DNA of 39,438 nucleotides from Botryllus schlosseri (GCA_000444245.1 ATSW01002016.1:1-39438); one strand, 5' to 3'; counted from the first letter of the stretch, positions 11,801 through 22,600 are shown. Notes: generated from the sequence alone by a model not told the origin. Numbers and translations: made by a program.

Positions 11801-14800
11801 GATCTGTCATAATACGATGTCCTTCCTGCAAAGTATTCAGGTATTTAGACTCAGGAAATATTTTGACTCGGGCACAATAATAGTCCAGCTCGTATTCCGA
11901 TTCCGGTAGAGGGAGAATTTTTGACCTCTTGCGACTAATTTTGTTGTAAGTTGTAACCCATTTTTGTGATGACTTATTTCTGTCCTTGATATTTTTGCGG
12001 CATATACACTGACTCATGATATTCATACACACGATCTGTGCATATGCATACCACGAGTGCATGATGTGCATATGCCGATGGACAAGAAAGATGCAGATAT
12101 ACTTTGTCAATGATCGTTACTGTTTTGATACTTTTCTGCCACTTTGTTTGAAAACGTTGGGCGACCGTATCAAAGCATCCAAAACACGTGCCGAAATTAC
12201 ACGCTGTGCATTTTCACAGAAATAACATCTATCAGTGGACTGCGAAGTAGTGAACGACCCTGAGCATTGCCACCTGCAGTTGTAATGTGTGAAATTATTT
12301 CTGATCAAGAGTAACAAGGCAGTATTTTATGGCAGTCCCGTAAAAGATACATGTATACTTGAACTCTCAAATGTTTTTTTGTTTTATTGCATAAGGCAAC
12401 GTTGAGTAATGCTTCAATACTCGACTCACAATCTAACCCCTTGGGTACCCTTATTTTGAGCAGTTCTACTTAGGAAGAAACACTAACATAGGGTTACTAT
12501 ATTCTGGAATTCTGAAAAAGAGGACACTTTTTCAAAATTTTCAGACTTACAATTCTGGAGCAAAATCCGAAAAAAGTGGTCGGTTGACTAAAAAAAAAGG
12601 TAAACTTTCAGCACCCAATATAGCTGCCAGAGCATTACTATAGTGCTTATTTAATGTACCTCAGTCGAATTTTACCGTATATGCAACCAAAATTCTTAAA
12701 AAGAGGACAAAATCTCAAAAAGGAGGACATTTGGGTTTTCTACTTCCTACTAGACAAAATTTAAATAGAAGAAGTATTTTGCTTACAAAAATTCAAAATA
12801 TGAACCGCTTGACATAAGAAGTGTTGAGAGGCAAATTATTCAGTACATGCTATCTTTTTACGCGGTTCAACAACATCAATTCATTACTGATCAAGTGATC
12901 ATCCATAACCAACAGGTGACGATAAGCAGGGCTTTGGAGTGGGAGCAAGGAGCAAGATGTTTGTAAATATCTCCGGCTCTGATGTATTTCATAAGATGCG
13001 ATAATATTACTATATTGCCCTTTTTGGGTCACTTTATCTACGTTACCACAGTGCTGTGGATTTGACAGCGGAGCAGTCACATTTCCATAGCTGTAACTGA
13101 TGTTACTGACTATTGAATCACCCATTTGATAGTATTCCCTCAGGCATTTAATGGAGCCGGAGCAGTGGTATCAATGAGCTTCAGAGCCAAGTCATTTAAC
13201 ATTTGCACCTTCTCCAAAGCCCTGAGCCGCCCCCTGACCATACGTGTAGAATTGAATAAAAATACTCGCCTTGACATCCGACTGTTTCAACGGCAGTCAC
13301 TTCTATACGCTTCACATAACGCTTGTTCAAAAGACGTTCCAAATCCGGGTTCCTAGCTCGGAAGTCCGAAATCTGACCGATGGTAGCATCCGAAAGGAAG
13401 TGGTCAACCCTGTATAGGTAGATTGCACCAGCTTTCAATGGCAATGGAAGCGGTACTGTGCAGAGATGGTCAGTAATGAAACACTTTTATGGAGCACCGA
13501 AATTGGCTACTTTCACTACTTACATTTAGACAACTTCCACTATTACTTCAACAGTTTATTTGGGCAAAACGACTTACTTTTAACACTTTCGATTTTGAAA
13601 ATTAGACAGTAGTTCTGTGATGACTGTCACGGTAGCTGAATATATTTTCGAAAATGGTATCTGGTAGGGTTACCACATTTTGGAAGCCGGATATGGGGAC
13701 AATTTTTGAAAATGATAACAGTTAGTTTACCGAAATTTAAAACAGCTGATTTTGAAATATTTCCTGGAAATCTTGTGTTGACTAAAAAGGGTCATAACTT
13801 TGACTTGACTCCCGCATTACCCACTCTCTTATCATGTTTGTGTTGAGTGTTGACAACAAAAATAGGTCAACATTCCGACTCAGCTCCCGGATTACCCGTA
13901 TTTTACGTTACTTTTGTTGTGTTGACTAAAAAAAGGCTATCATTATGATTCGGCTCCTGAATGACCGGCTGGAACGTCCGCATTACCTATTTCACGTCAT
14001 TTATGCCGATTTTCAGCGGACCATGTCCATTAGCCTAGCTGTAAATGCTGTAAAGGAGGACGAATTGCCAAAATGGAGGACGTTTTGACGTCCCCGGACG
14101 ACATTTCCAATTTCCTGAAAAGGAGGACAAATCATCCTGAAGAAGGACGTATGATAACCCTAGTATCTGGTGCCCATTTGGGGCGTCATTTTTGGCAACC
14201 ATGAAGACGCATCCTGCAATTCCAAAAATATCCACTTCCGATCAGGTAGGCCTACCCTACTATTTTTTTAAATAATTTGAGCAGCTCTTAGGCCTTCCAT
14301 AGTTACTACTGTCATTTCAAGTAGTTTTGACATGTCTTTGAAATTGTAATTTGAGTATAATTTACCGCGTTACATACATCTACTTAAGTAGCAACGCTGA
14401 CTACTTTGACCACCGGTGGTGCTGTGATACTTCTATACATGATATCACAAATGGTAAATTCATTACATAGGCATATTATATGCAGGCTACTTTCACAACG
14501 TTGAGCAATGAATTGATTGTTAATCTAGTAATGTGAATCTGGCAATGTATATTTCACTCAACAGTGAACAGTTTTTGAAATTGACCTGACGTTGTTACGT
14601 AACATGCACAAAGGTTTGGTGATACATGCAGCAACCTCAATGCTGCAAAGGATATTTAGCATTTACAAAGCTACTTCTTCCTAAGCGTAGCGGAATTCAA
14701 ACTCTTCTTCACATTGAACAAGCCAAGAATCAAGAATCCAATAGCTGCGGGCTACTTACCTATAAATTTGCTTTTCAGACAGATATTTTGCCAGTAAATT

Positions 14801-15343
14801 CGACAGCGACAATGAAGATTGAAAATCTGTTCCAAACGGCTTTTCAAAAGCAAACTTGAAGTTTTTTGACGAGTCTGTGATGTTGCAGTGGCTCGCAACT
14901 GATTGAAGTATCCCTCGATATGCCACAGGCGGGACAGATAGATAGAATATGATGTTTGATGAATTCAAGTTGATCCAAGTACATAGTCTTTTATAATCAG
15001 CGTCATCTTTCAAGACTTCATATTGACATCGTGACACAAAGGCACTTCGATACTTTCGGCATTGGCTGTCACTTTTATCACAACGTATGGATTCGGTGAC
15101 AATTTCCTGGAATGCTTGATTAGAAACTTTGGATTTAGCCCCTCCATATAGCGAGATATCTGTGATATTTCTTTCTTTTTGAGCCAAAATATACAGGGCA
15201 TTCCATAAATACCTTTTCGCCAAGTCACCCGTGGCACCAACCACAATGACGTCCAATGTCCGTAAGTCGGCTGCTATTTGTGGTAATGTCAAGATACATG
15301 CAAAGATGGCAAGAAAAATCAATTCTTTAACGCGCATATTCAT
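5580..15343 (-). CDS. H6PD: ER-type glucose-6-phosphate dehydrogenase (H6PD-like), seven exons found, 3' end missing
   Basis: Predicted lumenal hexose-6-phosphate dehydrogenase; the family oxidises glucose-6-phosphate and supplies NADPH inside the ER. Exons: 15343-14760, 13409-13270, 11825-11652, 11236-11174, 9048-8911, 8878-8674, 5839-about 5580. All junction phases agree. The N terminus is a signal peptide (hydrophobic 8-25). Then come the NADP motif GATGDLAKR (36-44), FYLSVPP (133-139), EKPFGTDF (167-174), RVDHF (195-199) and RDMLQNHL with the catalytic histidine H260. C-terminal G6PD-type blocks follow (YSEEV, WENVPV, CHGDMTSPALLISRG, ANLFYGNREDFV). Oddities: the usual LGK after DHY reads LSD, intron 2 starts GC, intron 5 is 32 nt, and no 6-phosphogluconolactonase domain was found. 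The ER signal and the H6PD-like blocks argue against cytosolic G6PD. Confidence 0.88.
6135..7320. mobile_element. hAT-type MITE, TAGTAG-rich family, copy 1
   Basis: The left end GAGAGGTGGTCAAAGTAGTC and right end GTTACTGACCAACCACTT form imperfect inverted termini. Subterminal DNA at both ends is full of TACTT/AAGTA motifs. It lies in H6PD-like intron 6. The ends are decayed and no target duplication was found. The family is the same as at 9070 and 13461. Confidence 0.65.
7511..8443 (+). mobile_element. hAT (Charlie-like) non-autonomous element with CAGTGGTTCTTAAAG terminus
   Basis: The left end is CAGTGGTTCTTAAAGTATGG with GGGTCGCGACCC close behind. The right end carries TTGGGTCGCGA and finishes AATTACCACTG, so the termini are inverted. 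Flanking 8-mers gtctatgt (7503-7510) and gcctatgt (8444-8451) form a target duplication with one mismatch. It has no transposase frame and sits in H6PD-like intron 6. A retroposon 3' end (7881-8107) is inserted in it. A related fragment is at 37983-38060. Confidence 0.88.
7881..8107 (+). mobile_element. Non-LTR retroposon 3' end (LINE or SINE tail) with (ATG)n tail
   Basis: From ACATGCCGCC to CTAATAAACC followed by a GAT microsatellite (8086-8107). It matches, in opposite orientation, the sequence at 36130-36350 over about 220 bp, including TTCATTCAGTGTGCATGCCT and CTTTTCATTGTATCGCA. The shared 3' end AATAAACC plus a simple-repeat tail is typical of target-primed retroposons. No coding part remains. 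It is nested in the hAT element at 7511-8443. Confidence 0.75.
8674..8878 (-). CDS. H6PD: H6PD-like exon 6
   Basis: Begins after TACAG at 8879. It encodes GDDKVSIPRSACGS..., IVFVRCHGDMTSPALLISRG (parallel to LVFHIGHGDLGSPAVLVSRN of H6PD) and NVSIFGQKGRCY. The donor is ACGT|GTAAGT, phase 2. It is separated from exon 5 by only 32 nt. Confidence 0.86.
8911..9048 (-). CDS. H6PD: H6PD-like exon 5
   Basis: The acceptor ATTTCAG|GAGC adds two bases to the preceding one (arginine). It encodes 45 codons, including GPKWENVPVWLTSGK and YVRIVFRRN, matching the RWEGVPFILVSGKAL...YARILFKN region of H6PD. The best donor is GATG|GTATGT at 8910. Without splicing, the frame stops within a few codons. Confidence 0.85.
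9070..9500. mobile_element. hAT-type MITE, TAGTAG-rich family, copy 2
   Basis: Begins CAGAGGCGGTCACTAATGAA, only 21 bp upstream of the exon 5 acceptor of the H6PD-like gene. Internal sequence matching copy 3 includes CTGAATATATTTTC and a GATGCACTCTGCAATTCTAA block (copy 3: GACGCATCCTGCAATTCCAA). The right end is degraded, so its limit is approximate. Confidence 0.65.
9914..9937. promoter_or_regulatory. Two TGACGTCA (CRE/ATF-type) palindromes 16 bp apart
   Basis: Perfect TGACGTCA octamers at 9914-9921 and 9930-9937, in H6PD-like intron 4. Known binding sequence of CREB/ATF proteins; function here is inferred only. Six further copies occur in the window (23339, 26670, 27268, 29254, 34155, 36643). 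Confidence 0.4.
10545..10720. repeat. Degenerate tandem repeat, about four units of 39-50 bp
   Basis: The motif GCAGATGCGATNGTGAAGGC-like recurs at 10551, 10596, 10646 (GCAGATATGATTCT) and 10685 (GGAGACGCGATAAA), each followed by an AGCGA-type block. It lies in H6PD-like intron 4. No coding frame runs through it. Confidence 0.6.
10957..11006. repeat. Two adjacent perfect hairpins sharing TAGGTATGC
   Basis: 10957-10975 is a 9-bp arm palindrome with a one-base centre (TAGGTATGC/GCATACCTA). 10988-11006 is a second (AGGTATGCC/GGCATACCT). They are separated by 12 bp rich in A. They may be remains of a small inverted-repeat element. Confidence 0.6.
11174..11236 (-). CDS. H6PD: H6PD-like exon 4 (63 nt)
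   Basis: A small exon: acceptor TTTCGCAG|GATAC, donor GCAA|GTAAGC. It encodes (G)YSEEVSMETRKKGTSLATFA, aligning with the QYQSYSEQV...FAA part of human H6PD. Phases 1 and 1 fit both neighbours. Confidence 0.88.
11652..11825 (-). CDS. H6PD: H6PD-like exon 3 (catalytic histidine)
   Basis: Acceptor TTTGCAG|GAAGG, donor AAG|GTAGGT. It encodes GRTSYYDRSGVVRDMLQNHL and on to LAQYQ; H260 in LQNHLTE corresponds to the catalytic base of G6PDs. Length is 174 nt, phase 1 in and phase 1 out. Confidence 0.92.
12489..12740. mobile_element. hAT-type MITE, GAGGAC family, one internal hairpin unit
   Basis: Starts TAGGGTTACTATATTCTGGA, continues AAAAGAGGACACTTTTTC and ends near AGGAGGACATTTGGG, without a clean right terminus. 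It contains one copy of the GGTTGACTAAAAAAAAGGT unit. It lies in H6PD-like intron 2 and is related to 13665, 36985 and 37582. Confidence 0.7.
13270..13409 (-). CDS. H6PD: H6PD-like exon 2 (substrate-site segment, altered LGK)
   Basis: The acceptor TATACAG|G completes codon R195. It encodes 46 codons, from VDHFLSDA to ETVGCQ, plus one base. D197 and H198 of the signature are kept, but the glycine-lysine of DHYLGK is S201-D202. The only donor that keeps the frame is CAAG|GCGAGT, a GC-AG intron. The chosen junction yields VGCQGRTSYYD, parallel to the VDAEGRT-type segment of H6PD. Confidence 0.87.
13461..14418. mobile_element. hAT-type MITE, TAGTAG-rich family, copy 3 (with target duplication)
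   Basis: Left end CAGAGATGGTCAGTAATG, right end GACTACTTTGACCACCGGTG (inverted). Flanking 8-mers gtactgtg (13453-13460) and gtgctgtg (14419-14426) differ at one base. It lies in H6PD-like intron 1, about 50 bp from the exon 2 acceptor. A second, younger-looking MITE (13665-14162) has inserted into it. Confidence 0.85.
13665..14162. mobile_element. hAT-type MITE, GAGGAC family, nested copy with perfect target duplication
   Basis: Begins TAGGGTTACCACATTTTGG and ends GTATGATAACCCTA. Both flanks are the identical 8-mer gtatctgg (13657-13664 and 14163-14170), the hAT signature. Inside are three copies of a GTTGAC(T)AAAAA...GGTCA unit followed by GGCTCC/GACTCC blocks. It interrupts the TAGTAG-rich MITE. 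Confidence 0.9.
14760..15343 (-). CDS. H6PD: H6PD-like exon 1 (signal peptide and NADP-binding domain)
   Basis: Starts at the ATG on 15343-15341. A second in-frame ATG two codons on is equally possible. It encodes residues 1-194 plus two bases of codon 195. The signal peptide is followed directly by the Rossmann motif. Possible N-glycosylation sites are NIT (59), NSS (128) and NIT (154). The donor is AG|GTAAGT at 14759. Intron 1 is 1350 nt, most of it a MITE with a second MITE inside. Confidence 0.92.
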
Positions 15344-16502
15344 TCACGCTGTGTTTTAAAACATTGGATAGGTTCCCATTTCAGAGACAGACATCACAAT
15401 ACCGATCCCATTCGAGATTGTTTCTGGTTTCCATAAAGTCGAAAACCACAGCTAATCGTACTGTATCGTAACTCGTTTGACGGACAGCGCAATAAAAGTT
15501 CTGACAGAAGAAATTGCCACAATGTTAGGTTTTACTACAACCAAAGTACCTAGATATAAGCATTCTAGCTTGATAAAATCATATTTCATCTGAGGACGCA
15601 GCAAAACAATGCGATGAATTGCAGCAAAACCTTGCAAAACGATGGTAAATGATGCATAACTAAAAGTGAGCGAAAACGTCCTCTAGTGACAGCATTCATA
15701 GCAAGATTATAAATGGAAACGGATACATTTCAGGGTTTTGTATCTAATTCGATATGTTTACTGCGCAACCTAACGCATCAAACTTACTAAAACTAGCCGG
15801 GGCCGGGTGAATAAGATCTATATAGAATGACAAGTTAGTTAAACAAATGCTCCAAGACTTTCACTAAGATAGAAATGCACGCATTTCGGGCGCGCAGTGG
15901 TTGGGTTATAGCTCAGTGGTTTACAGTGGTTCGCACACGTTCCTTCATCTTCATTTTGTCTGTTTTGTGAGGGTGTATTTTCAATTGTTTCCACTGTTGC
16001 GAAAACAAAATGAATTTTATGGAGGCTAAAGAAAACTAAAGAATATTTTCCGTAGCGTCGAAATTGGAGACACAAGAACATATCGGCATGCCGACACCGG
16101 CAGACGAAATTATAATATATACAGTTGCGAATACATTGGACTAGTTAAGGCCCACGATATCCACTACCCCCACTGCTACAATAGTTGAGGTAGCACGTTG
16201 AAACTTTTGTCCCAGGATCGAGGGACTAGGAGTCTAGGATTACTAGTACTACACCATAAAGTGACTGACTGCGACACTACAATAGATAAATCACCATCTG
16301 GCCGATCCCGATGTCGTTCCTTGCTGCCCTGTTAATCATTATTTGTCCAAGTCGGATACATGCAGTGCAGAAAACGCAGTAAATTAGAGTTATCTAGATC
16401 GGCATATTTACGACATGCCTATGTTTGCTTTCCAGACTCGATATCGCAATTAGCCGAGACATGGTGGTGATGCGAATCAGATATTATACCCTTCAGTTTT
16501 CA
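15344..16502. other. Upstream region of the H6PD-like gene, non-coding
   Basis: Presumed promoter side of the minus-strand H6PD-like gene. No clear TATA box, repeat ends or coding exons are recognised. A tRNA A-box-like string near 15908 was judged insufficient for a tRNA gene. Confidence 0.3.
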
Positions 16503-16649
16503 GGCATCATTGGTAGATAGCAGTCATGTTAAGGTCGAAGGTTAATTATAACTGCGGCACGCTGCGCTACGATAAGAATCAGCTGCTGAAAACCGGCTAC
16601 TCTGAAAAGATCATCGAAATGGTGGCTACAATAAATAGCACATCAAAGG
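16503..16649 (+). CDS. Candidate orphan exon with start codon
   Basis: Bounded by a good acceptor (CAGTTTTCAG) and a plausible donor (AAAG|GTATGG). Inside, an ATG at 16526 opens 41 codons containing NCGTLRYDKNQLL and SEKIIEMVATINSTSK; an in-frame stop lies just upstream. It ends in phase 0, the phase needed to join the exon at 25231. It could therefore be the 5' exon of the four-TM gene 8.6 kb downstream, an exon of another gene, or chance. I recognise no family. Confidence 0.3.
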
Positions 16650-19600
16650 TATGGCGAATTACATTCAATCTCACTGACTACGCTTTTATTAGTTCATTCA
16701 AATCATGTTCAGTCAAATCATTCAAATCATGTTCAGTGTTGCCACAGTGTGACGGATAAGATGCAGAAAAGTGCTTGCTAGTGAATTTCGCTATATCAAA
16801 TATACTTGATGAAAATCGCATCGGTGGGAGCGAGAGTGCCACAGCTTGAACCAATGAGAGTGTGATCTAAAATCAAGTGTGACAATAATGTTGTGGCGAC
16901 TGCATATAAGAGAGAGCGACTGATTTTGGGGGGATTTTGTTTTTGATAACACCGCAGTACACATCTACACAGTACACAAGTGCATTATTTTCGATACAGT
17001 GCATAAGTACATAAGTAACCTACGTAGCGAATGCGATAGCAACGTTCACCGCGTGATAGCGCTATCGTGTCTTATTAATGGTCCTGTGGCCGACTGACCT
17101 ACATAACGATGATCTCACAAGTTGCGCGAAGATAGCGTGATTTATAGCGCTCTGGCAGGCCGGCCCGTTTGGACATTCCAACGGCCAAATTAATGAGATT
17201 TCATACGGAATGCTCCATCGCATCAGAACACGCTTTTATACTATCTCGAGTATCTCGTAGTATGGAGTAAGGGTTGATGAAGAAAGGAATATTAATGTAA
17301 TTCGTTGTACATTGGATCGGTGATTGCAGTGCAAGCGATGAGCAATGAGCATATTTATATATATTTATTATAGGAAACTAGTTCTAATCAATGTGGCGAA
17401 CATAATCGTTGATTAATGATCATATGCCCACAGATTTTGAAATCGGCAAGCTGCTTAGCCCTTGCATAAGCTCAAAATCCTTTACCATTACTCCGTGCAA
17501 TACCCGTGTCTCTGTCGTGATACTATTGTGTCTCTTATCTTTATAACATGTTAAATGTTGACGCTGACCCAATAAACGATTGAAGCTGCCGTGGGTACGA
17601 ATACCTTTTTGTATTCAATTCAACTGTATACTGTTTCTTCGCGAGAATGGCTGTTTAATTCATTTCGCGAAATACTACGAGATTATGGTTCACGTTCGAA
17701 TTACGTTTTAGACAGATTCAGTCCAACGGCATCATGTTGAATCTTCGATAAAATGCTGAGTGTGAATCGTAGTGAAGTGACCACTCGCTGCGAGAGGTAA
17801 TCTGATTTGTATAATCAGAATTGTCAAGACTAACCTTTGGGGTATAGCCGTTCAAGCGGAAACTGTCTGTAACACAAAGTGATAACAGTTGGCAAAAGTA
17901 GGGCGGTAATATGTTAGCTGCGCTGCAGATATCAGATAGCGTGTAGTGCAATGTGTCGAGTGCGAGTACAGTTGAAGCTTGATGTATCTACGTATAGCAG
18001 AGCGATTTAAATCGTGACGTCGGTTCGTGGTCATTAGCTGACTCTGGTTCATCATGAGCTCACGAGTAGCAGTTCAGTGTTACTACTACAGTAGATCACA
18101 GCGAGTACGCTCTCCCATCTAATCGATCTTGTGGATCTGATACCGCAACCTATGTTCAAATCATTAGGGAATATTCTGTGCTTTTTGGGAAACGTAATCG
18201 CACCGAGTCTAATATAATTTGTGAAGTAATTTGTAACGCCTCCAATTCGGCGACAGGAAACGTAACATCATCGTGGCCAGAGGGCATTTGCGGTAGTGGT
18301 TATACGCACTCGATTCGTAACTGTGATTACAGCCCGTGTGTGATGCTGTTTTGTCGATAAGAGCGTAGGAATCGTAGTCCAGACTCGCATAGTTACTAGA
18401 CCGAAACCTTGTCTAAATTAGTGTTTTTTGGCGATACTGTTCGTAATATTTTTAACATATTTCACAGAAACTTGGCTTACAGCGCAAATATTGTAATGAA
18501 GGAGCCTTGTTGGAAATACGCCATATTCTGCTGTCATCCCAAGTTCGACACGGGGACGTGGACTATAACAGCTGCTTTTTCCACAGTGGTGAGTTGGTGT
18601 TTTCAACAGTGTTGCTATAATTGCTTTCCGCCCTTTGACATGCTTTGGGTATGAATGCCTGTGACACCGTGTTCACTTGTAATACTTCACGCTATTGACC
18701 GTGAATGTGTATCGCTTCAGTGTTGTCAGAGTCATAACTGTCATACGTATGAATGTATTTTATTTACCAGTCTAATCTTAGGCACAAAATAATAATAACA
18801 ACAGCAACGATAAAAAGAGTCATTGATATGAAATATAGAGTTCGTACCAAATGTATTCGTTGCATGACAAGATTGGATTTCTAATTTCGCTAGCTATAAC
18901 TTCAATTCCGACAATAAGATGCGTATAGTGAAATGTAATTTCGATTTATCGAGACGTGGCTGTCGATTTTATGAATTATGACGCAGCAGCCGTACTCCGT
19001 CTCAAGGATTTATGACGGGCCGTATGAGTAATCATCACCTGCGGGTAAAGTAATGTTGGTTTTAGTAATTTCTCATTCGACCTGTCTCCTTACTTTCGTA
19101 AATTATGACACACCCCAAGAAGTTTACTTTGCCCACGGTTGATAGCGATATACATGTAGTCACAGCTCAATACCAATGGAGATTTAGGTCATCAGTTCAG
19201 TGGAATAGTTTCATGCAACGCGCACATCATGTTCGTATTTTCAAGAAACCCTTTGTACCATCATGATATCAACTCATCTAAACCATGTGTTGCCCATGGT
19301 GTCCTATCACTAGCGCAGCCGAGCGCTATTGTCTTGGATTACAATGAACAGCATCTTGGGCAATTGTTTTGGTGTATGGTAACACAGCGATGCCGTTATG
19401 TCATGAAATATCCGACATTTCTCGGTAACGCGGTAACGATCACAAGTTTTGCGCAACTATATTATGTTACCATTACTGAAGAGTAGTTATGTATGTCGGC
19501 GTTTTGTCTGTACCTGTGGATTGACGCGATTTGTGCCTTCTATTACAATGAATACAACGGAACAGCAATGCATTTGGTTATTCCCGGCCTACATTGTGAT

Positions 19601-22600
19601 TATTCAATACTCAGGCGCATGATGACGTACCTCTACCCGTCCGTGCAATTAGCACTCGAGTAAAATGTTGCTCCATTCGGCCACATGACTTTGTGAATAT
19701 TGATATTCGTTACATTTATATCACGGGAGATTATATTAAGCTGAAGTGTGTTGTAATTCAATAGACCGTAGTTAACTTTCATGGAATAATTAAACGTTGT
19801 AATTTCTGAACGGAAAATACGTATCACGAGCGCATAATATGGGTCTTATTTCATTACGAAGGTGTATTTTTGGTTCCCATGACCCGGTGTGTAGCATAGC
19901 AAGCATACCTGCAGAACACTTCGAAAAGCAGCCAAGCGACGCGCGTTTATAACTGTATAGTACACCTTCAATAACTTATATTCTGCGTTTGCAATACGTA
20001 TCGGTTTTCGTGTGCGTTTCTGTAATCCTATCTGGCTATGTTAATCGCTTGATTTGTCGCGGCGTTCGGTTCATCAACATCATATTACTAACGAAATTCG
20101 TTGTATGTGAACGTAACATTATTGATGTGCTTGGGATTGGAGCTGGCCCGTTTAGTTTTCAGTGGACTTGTTATAAATAGGAATAGTAATTCCAAATTAT
20201 CTGAATGGGAGCTAGTGCTTGAAATACTCATTCAATCAAGTTTGTTCTTGGTTATGCTTTCACATAATCCGTTTCACTGCGCAAAGTACACCAGCTGGCA
20301 GCTATCGCAAGAAATTGCCTTCAAGGTCTACTCGGTGATTACCTGATTATCGATATCACGACCGTATCATGTAAAACGCAGAGACCGAAGGTCATTAAGC
20401 GATACGGATTTGAGAAATGTTTGTAAACATTAACATCGCGTGGGAAATTAAATCACGGAGGGCGAGTCATGTCGCCTTGACTACGCGACTTAGCTCAGCT
20501 CTATTCGCCTCGCCGCGTTGATACACGGTGAGTCCGAGTCGGATTTAGGCCATCCAGCAATCAATGCCCAGCGGACTAATTTTTGTGATTCTAAATCAAG
20601 ATGTATTTCTCAAATTCCGACGACTTGAGCGTGTTCAGTGAAGTTATTTTGTCACGAATTCCAGTAAGATTTGTGAAATTCCACAAGATATGTTTAACAT
20701 ATGAACAGTTCATTCGATTGGGGTCGCAAACTCGTATATTTGGACTATCAATCGTGTACGGAATCAATACCCTTTGCGCCGCCAATGGATGCAAATTTTT
20801 GTACTTGTTTACGACGTTTAGTTCTACACTTGCGCAATCAATTATGACGAAACATTAAACGCAATACATACGCTCCGCTGGATATACTGGTAAATGAAAG
20901 TCATCTGCTGCCGCTAATATAGTACATCCTGTGAATGAAGCTGTTTATGTTATCATGCTGAATGAGCTGTACAGTGTACAATCGCTCGATGTAGAATGGC
21001 CCGAGGACAATTGATCCGTGAAATTAGCAGTCAACATGGCCCTGCTAAGATTTCGTGACTTACCAGCCTATTAATAACGTACAGAAATTTCCTGTTCGCA
21101 TCCTAATTAATACTTGGTGTAAAAAGTCAAGGTCGTAAAGACGGTCCAGAACAGCTACAATCAAAATGATACATTTTAATTATATGGGCGGCGTGGAAAT
21201 GATTTCCACTGTACTGTACTGTGCCGATATCGTACGTAGAATATTTTTGAACATCATTGATTTTGCGAGTGGTACTGGTCTTGTTACCATTGTCTATGTA
21301 TGCATCGTACCTTGGAATTCGCAGCATTTGTTTTATGGCGTTAGTCAAAATGTTCAAATATGCTATCCACATTCGAATACATCTCGAGATAATATGTTAC
21401 ATATTTACGCGATCCATATTCATTTACGACGTGGGCTAAGCGTTATTCGTCACTTGGCAACCTTATATTACTTTCAACGCTTCGCTTAACGGATTGATAT
21501 CAAACCCTGCCCGTGTGTGTATTAGGGCGTTCACGGTCGCTCGAAAAACCTACTTATGTCAATAATCTTTGACAGCCGTCTCCCAATTGCTGGTTACAAT
21601 CGTTCATCATAACTTGCTATAACACTTAACACTAATGTCGTACAGACTGCTATCATGCAATGTTTGTGAGAATGTATCCGGGTAAACACTTGACAATCTT
21701 GACTGCCGTGTATATCAGACATGAGATGTTAATACACTTTGCTGATGTAAATAGTACATTCGAGATATATCAAACGACCAAATTTATTGATGCTACGAAA
21801 GTTTATAGAGATAGATATACTCCCAGACATCGAGGTTTTCAGAAATAATAACTGTTAATATCACACAAATGCATTCATTTTCGCCACATTTCGATCGAGT
21901 GTTTTGAAAACAAATTGAGTACAAAGGAAACGAGTTTTCGTAAAAACGCGGCCCTCCATTTAACATCACTCACTTTGTAACAAACCAAAGGGATAACATC
22001 GACGAAATATTTGTTTGGGACCGAAATATGAATATCGACCGATCCCCAATGTACATCAAATTGCTATTTTGGGCTTTATTTCTTAGGCAAGACTATAAAT
22101 CTCGATATATTACATATTTCAGCATGGGCACTGAATTTAACGGTTATATCATTCGGATTCGGTATTCCGCGAAACCGAATTACAATTTTGATCTGACCAT
22201 AATGCATATTGCATATTCACCAGATTTGGCTATGATGTGGATATAATATTTCAAAGTATCAATCGGGATTCGGATTCGAGTTCGAGCATATTTAATCCTC
22301 GCCGAAGTTCCATTTCGTAAGGTTCGGTTCATTAGTCGCAAAGGTGGCGGCAGGTCGATTCAACTCCTGGACTGCATTTTGCAACCAGCGATGTAATCTA
22401 TACTTGGATACCTGCCTGATACGCTACTTCCGGCCATCGTGATCAGACTTTGGTGGTACGTTGTGAAAATATCTCTTCATCTCGACGGACAGGAAATCCG
22501 TACATTGACCTCAGTATGCAATGTCGCAAATTGCAATCGAAGATAGGTTTCGCTTATACGATGGTTGCCTGATCGTTATCATTTACTGTCGTATTCCGCG

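Noticed and set aside
15905-15935. tRNA A-box-like string (TATAGCTCAGTGGTTT) followed by GGTTCGCAC
   Set aside because: The spacing between the A-box-like and B-box-like parts is only about a dozen bases and no cloverleaf can be drawn, so it is not a tRNA gene. A decayed SINE head is possible but unsupported.
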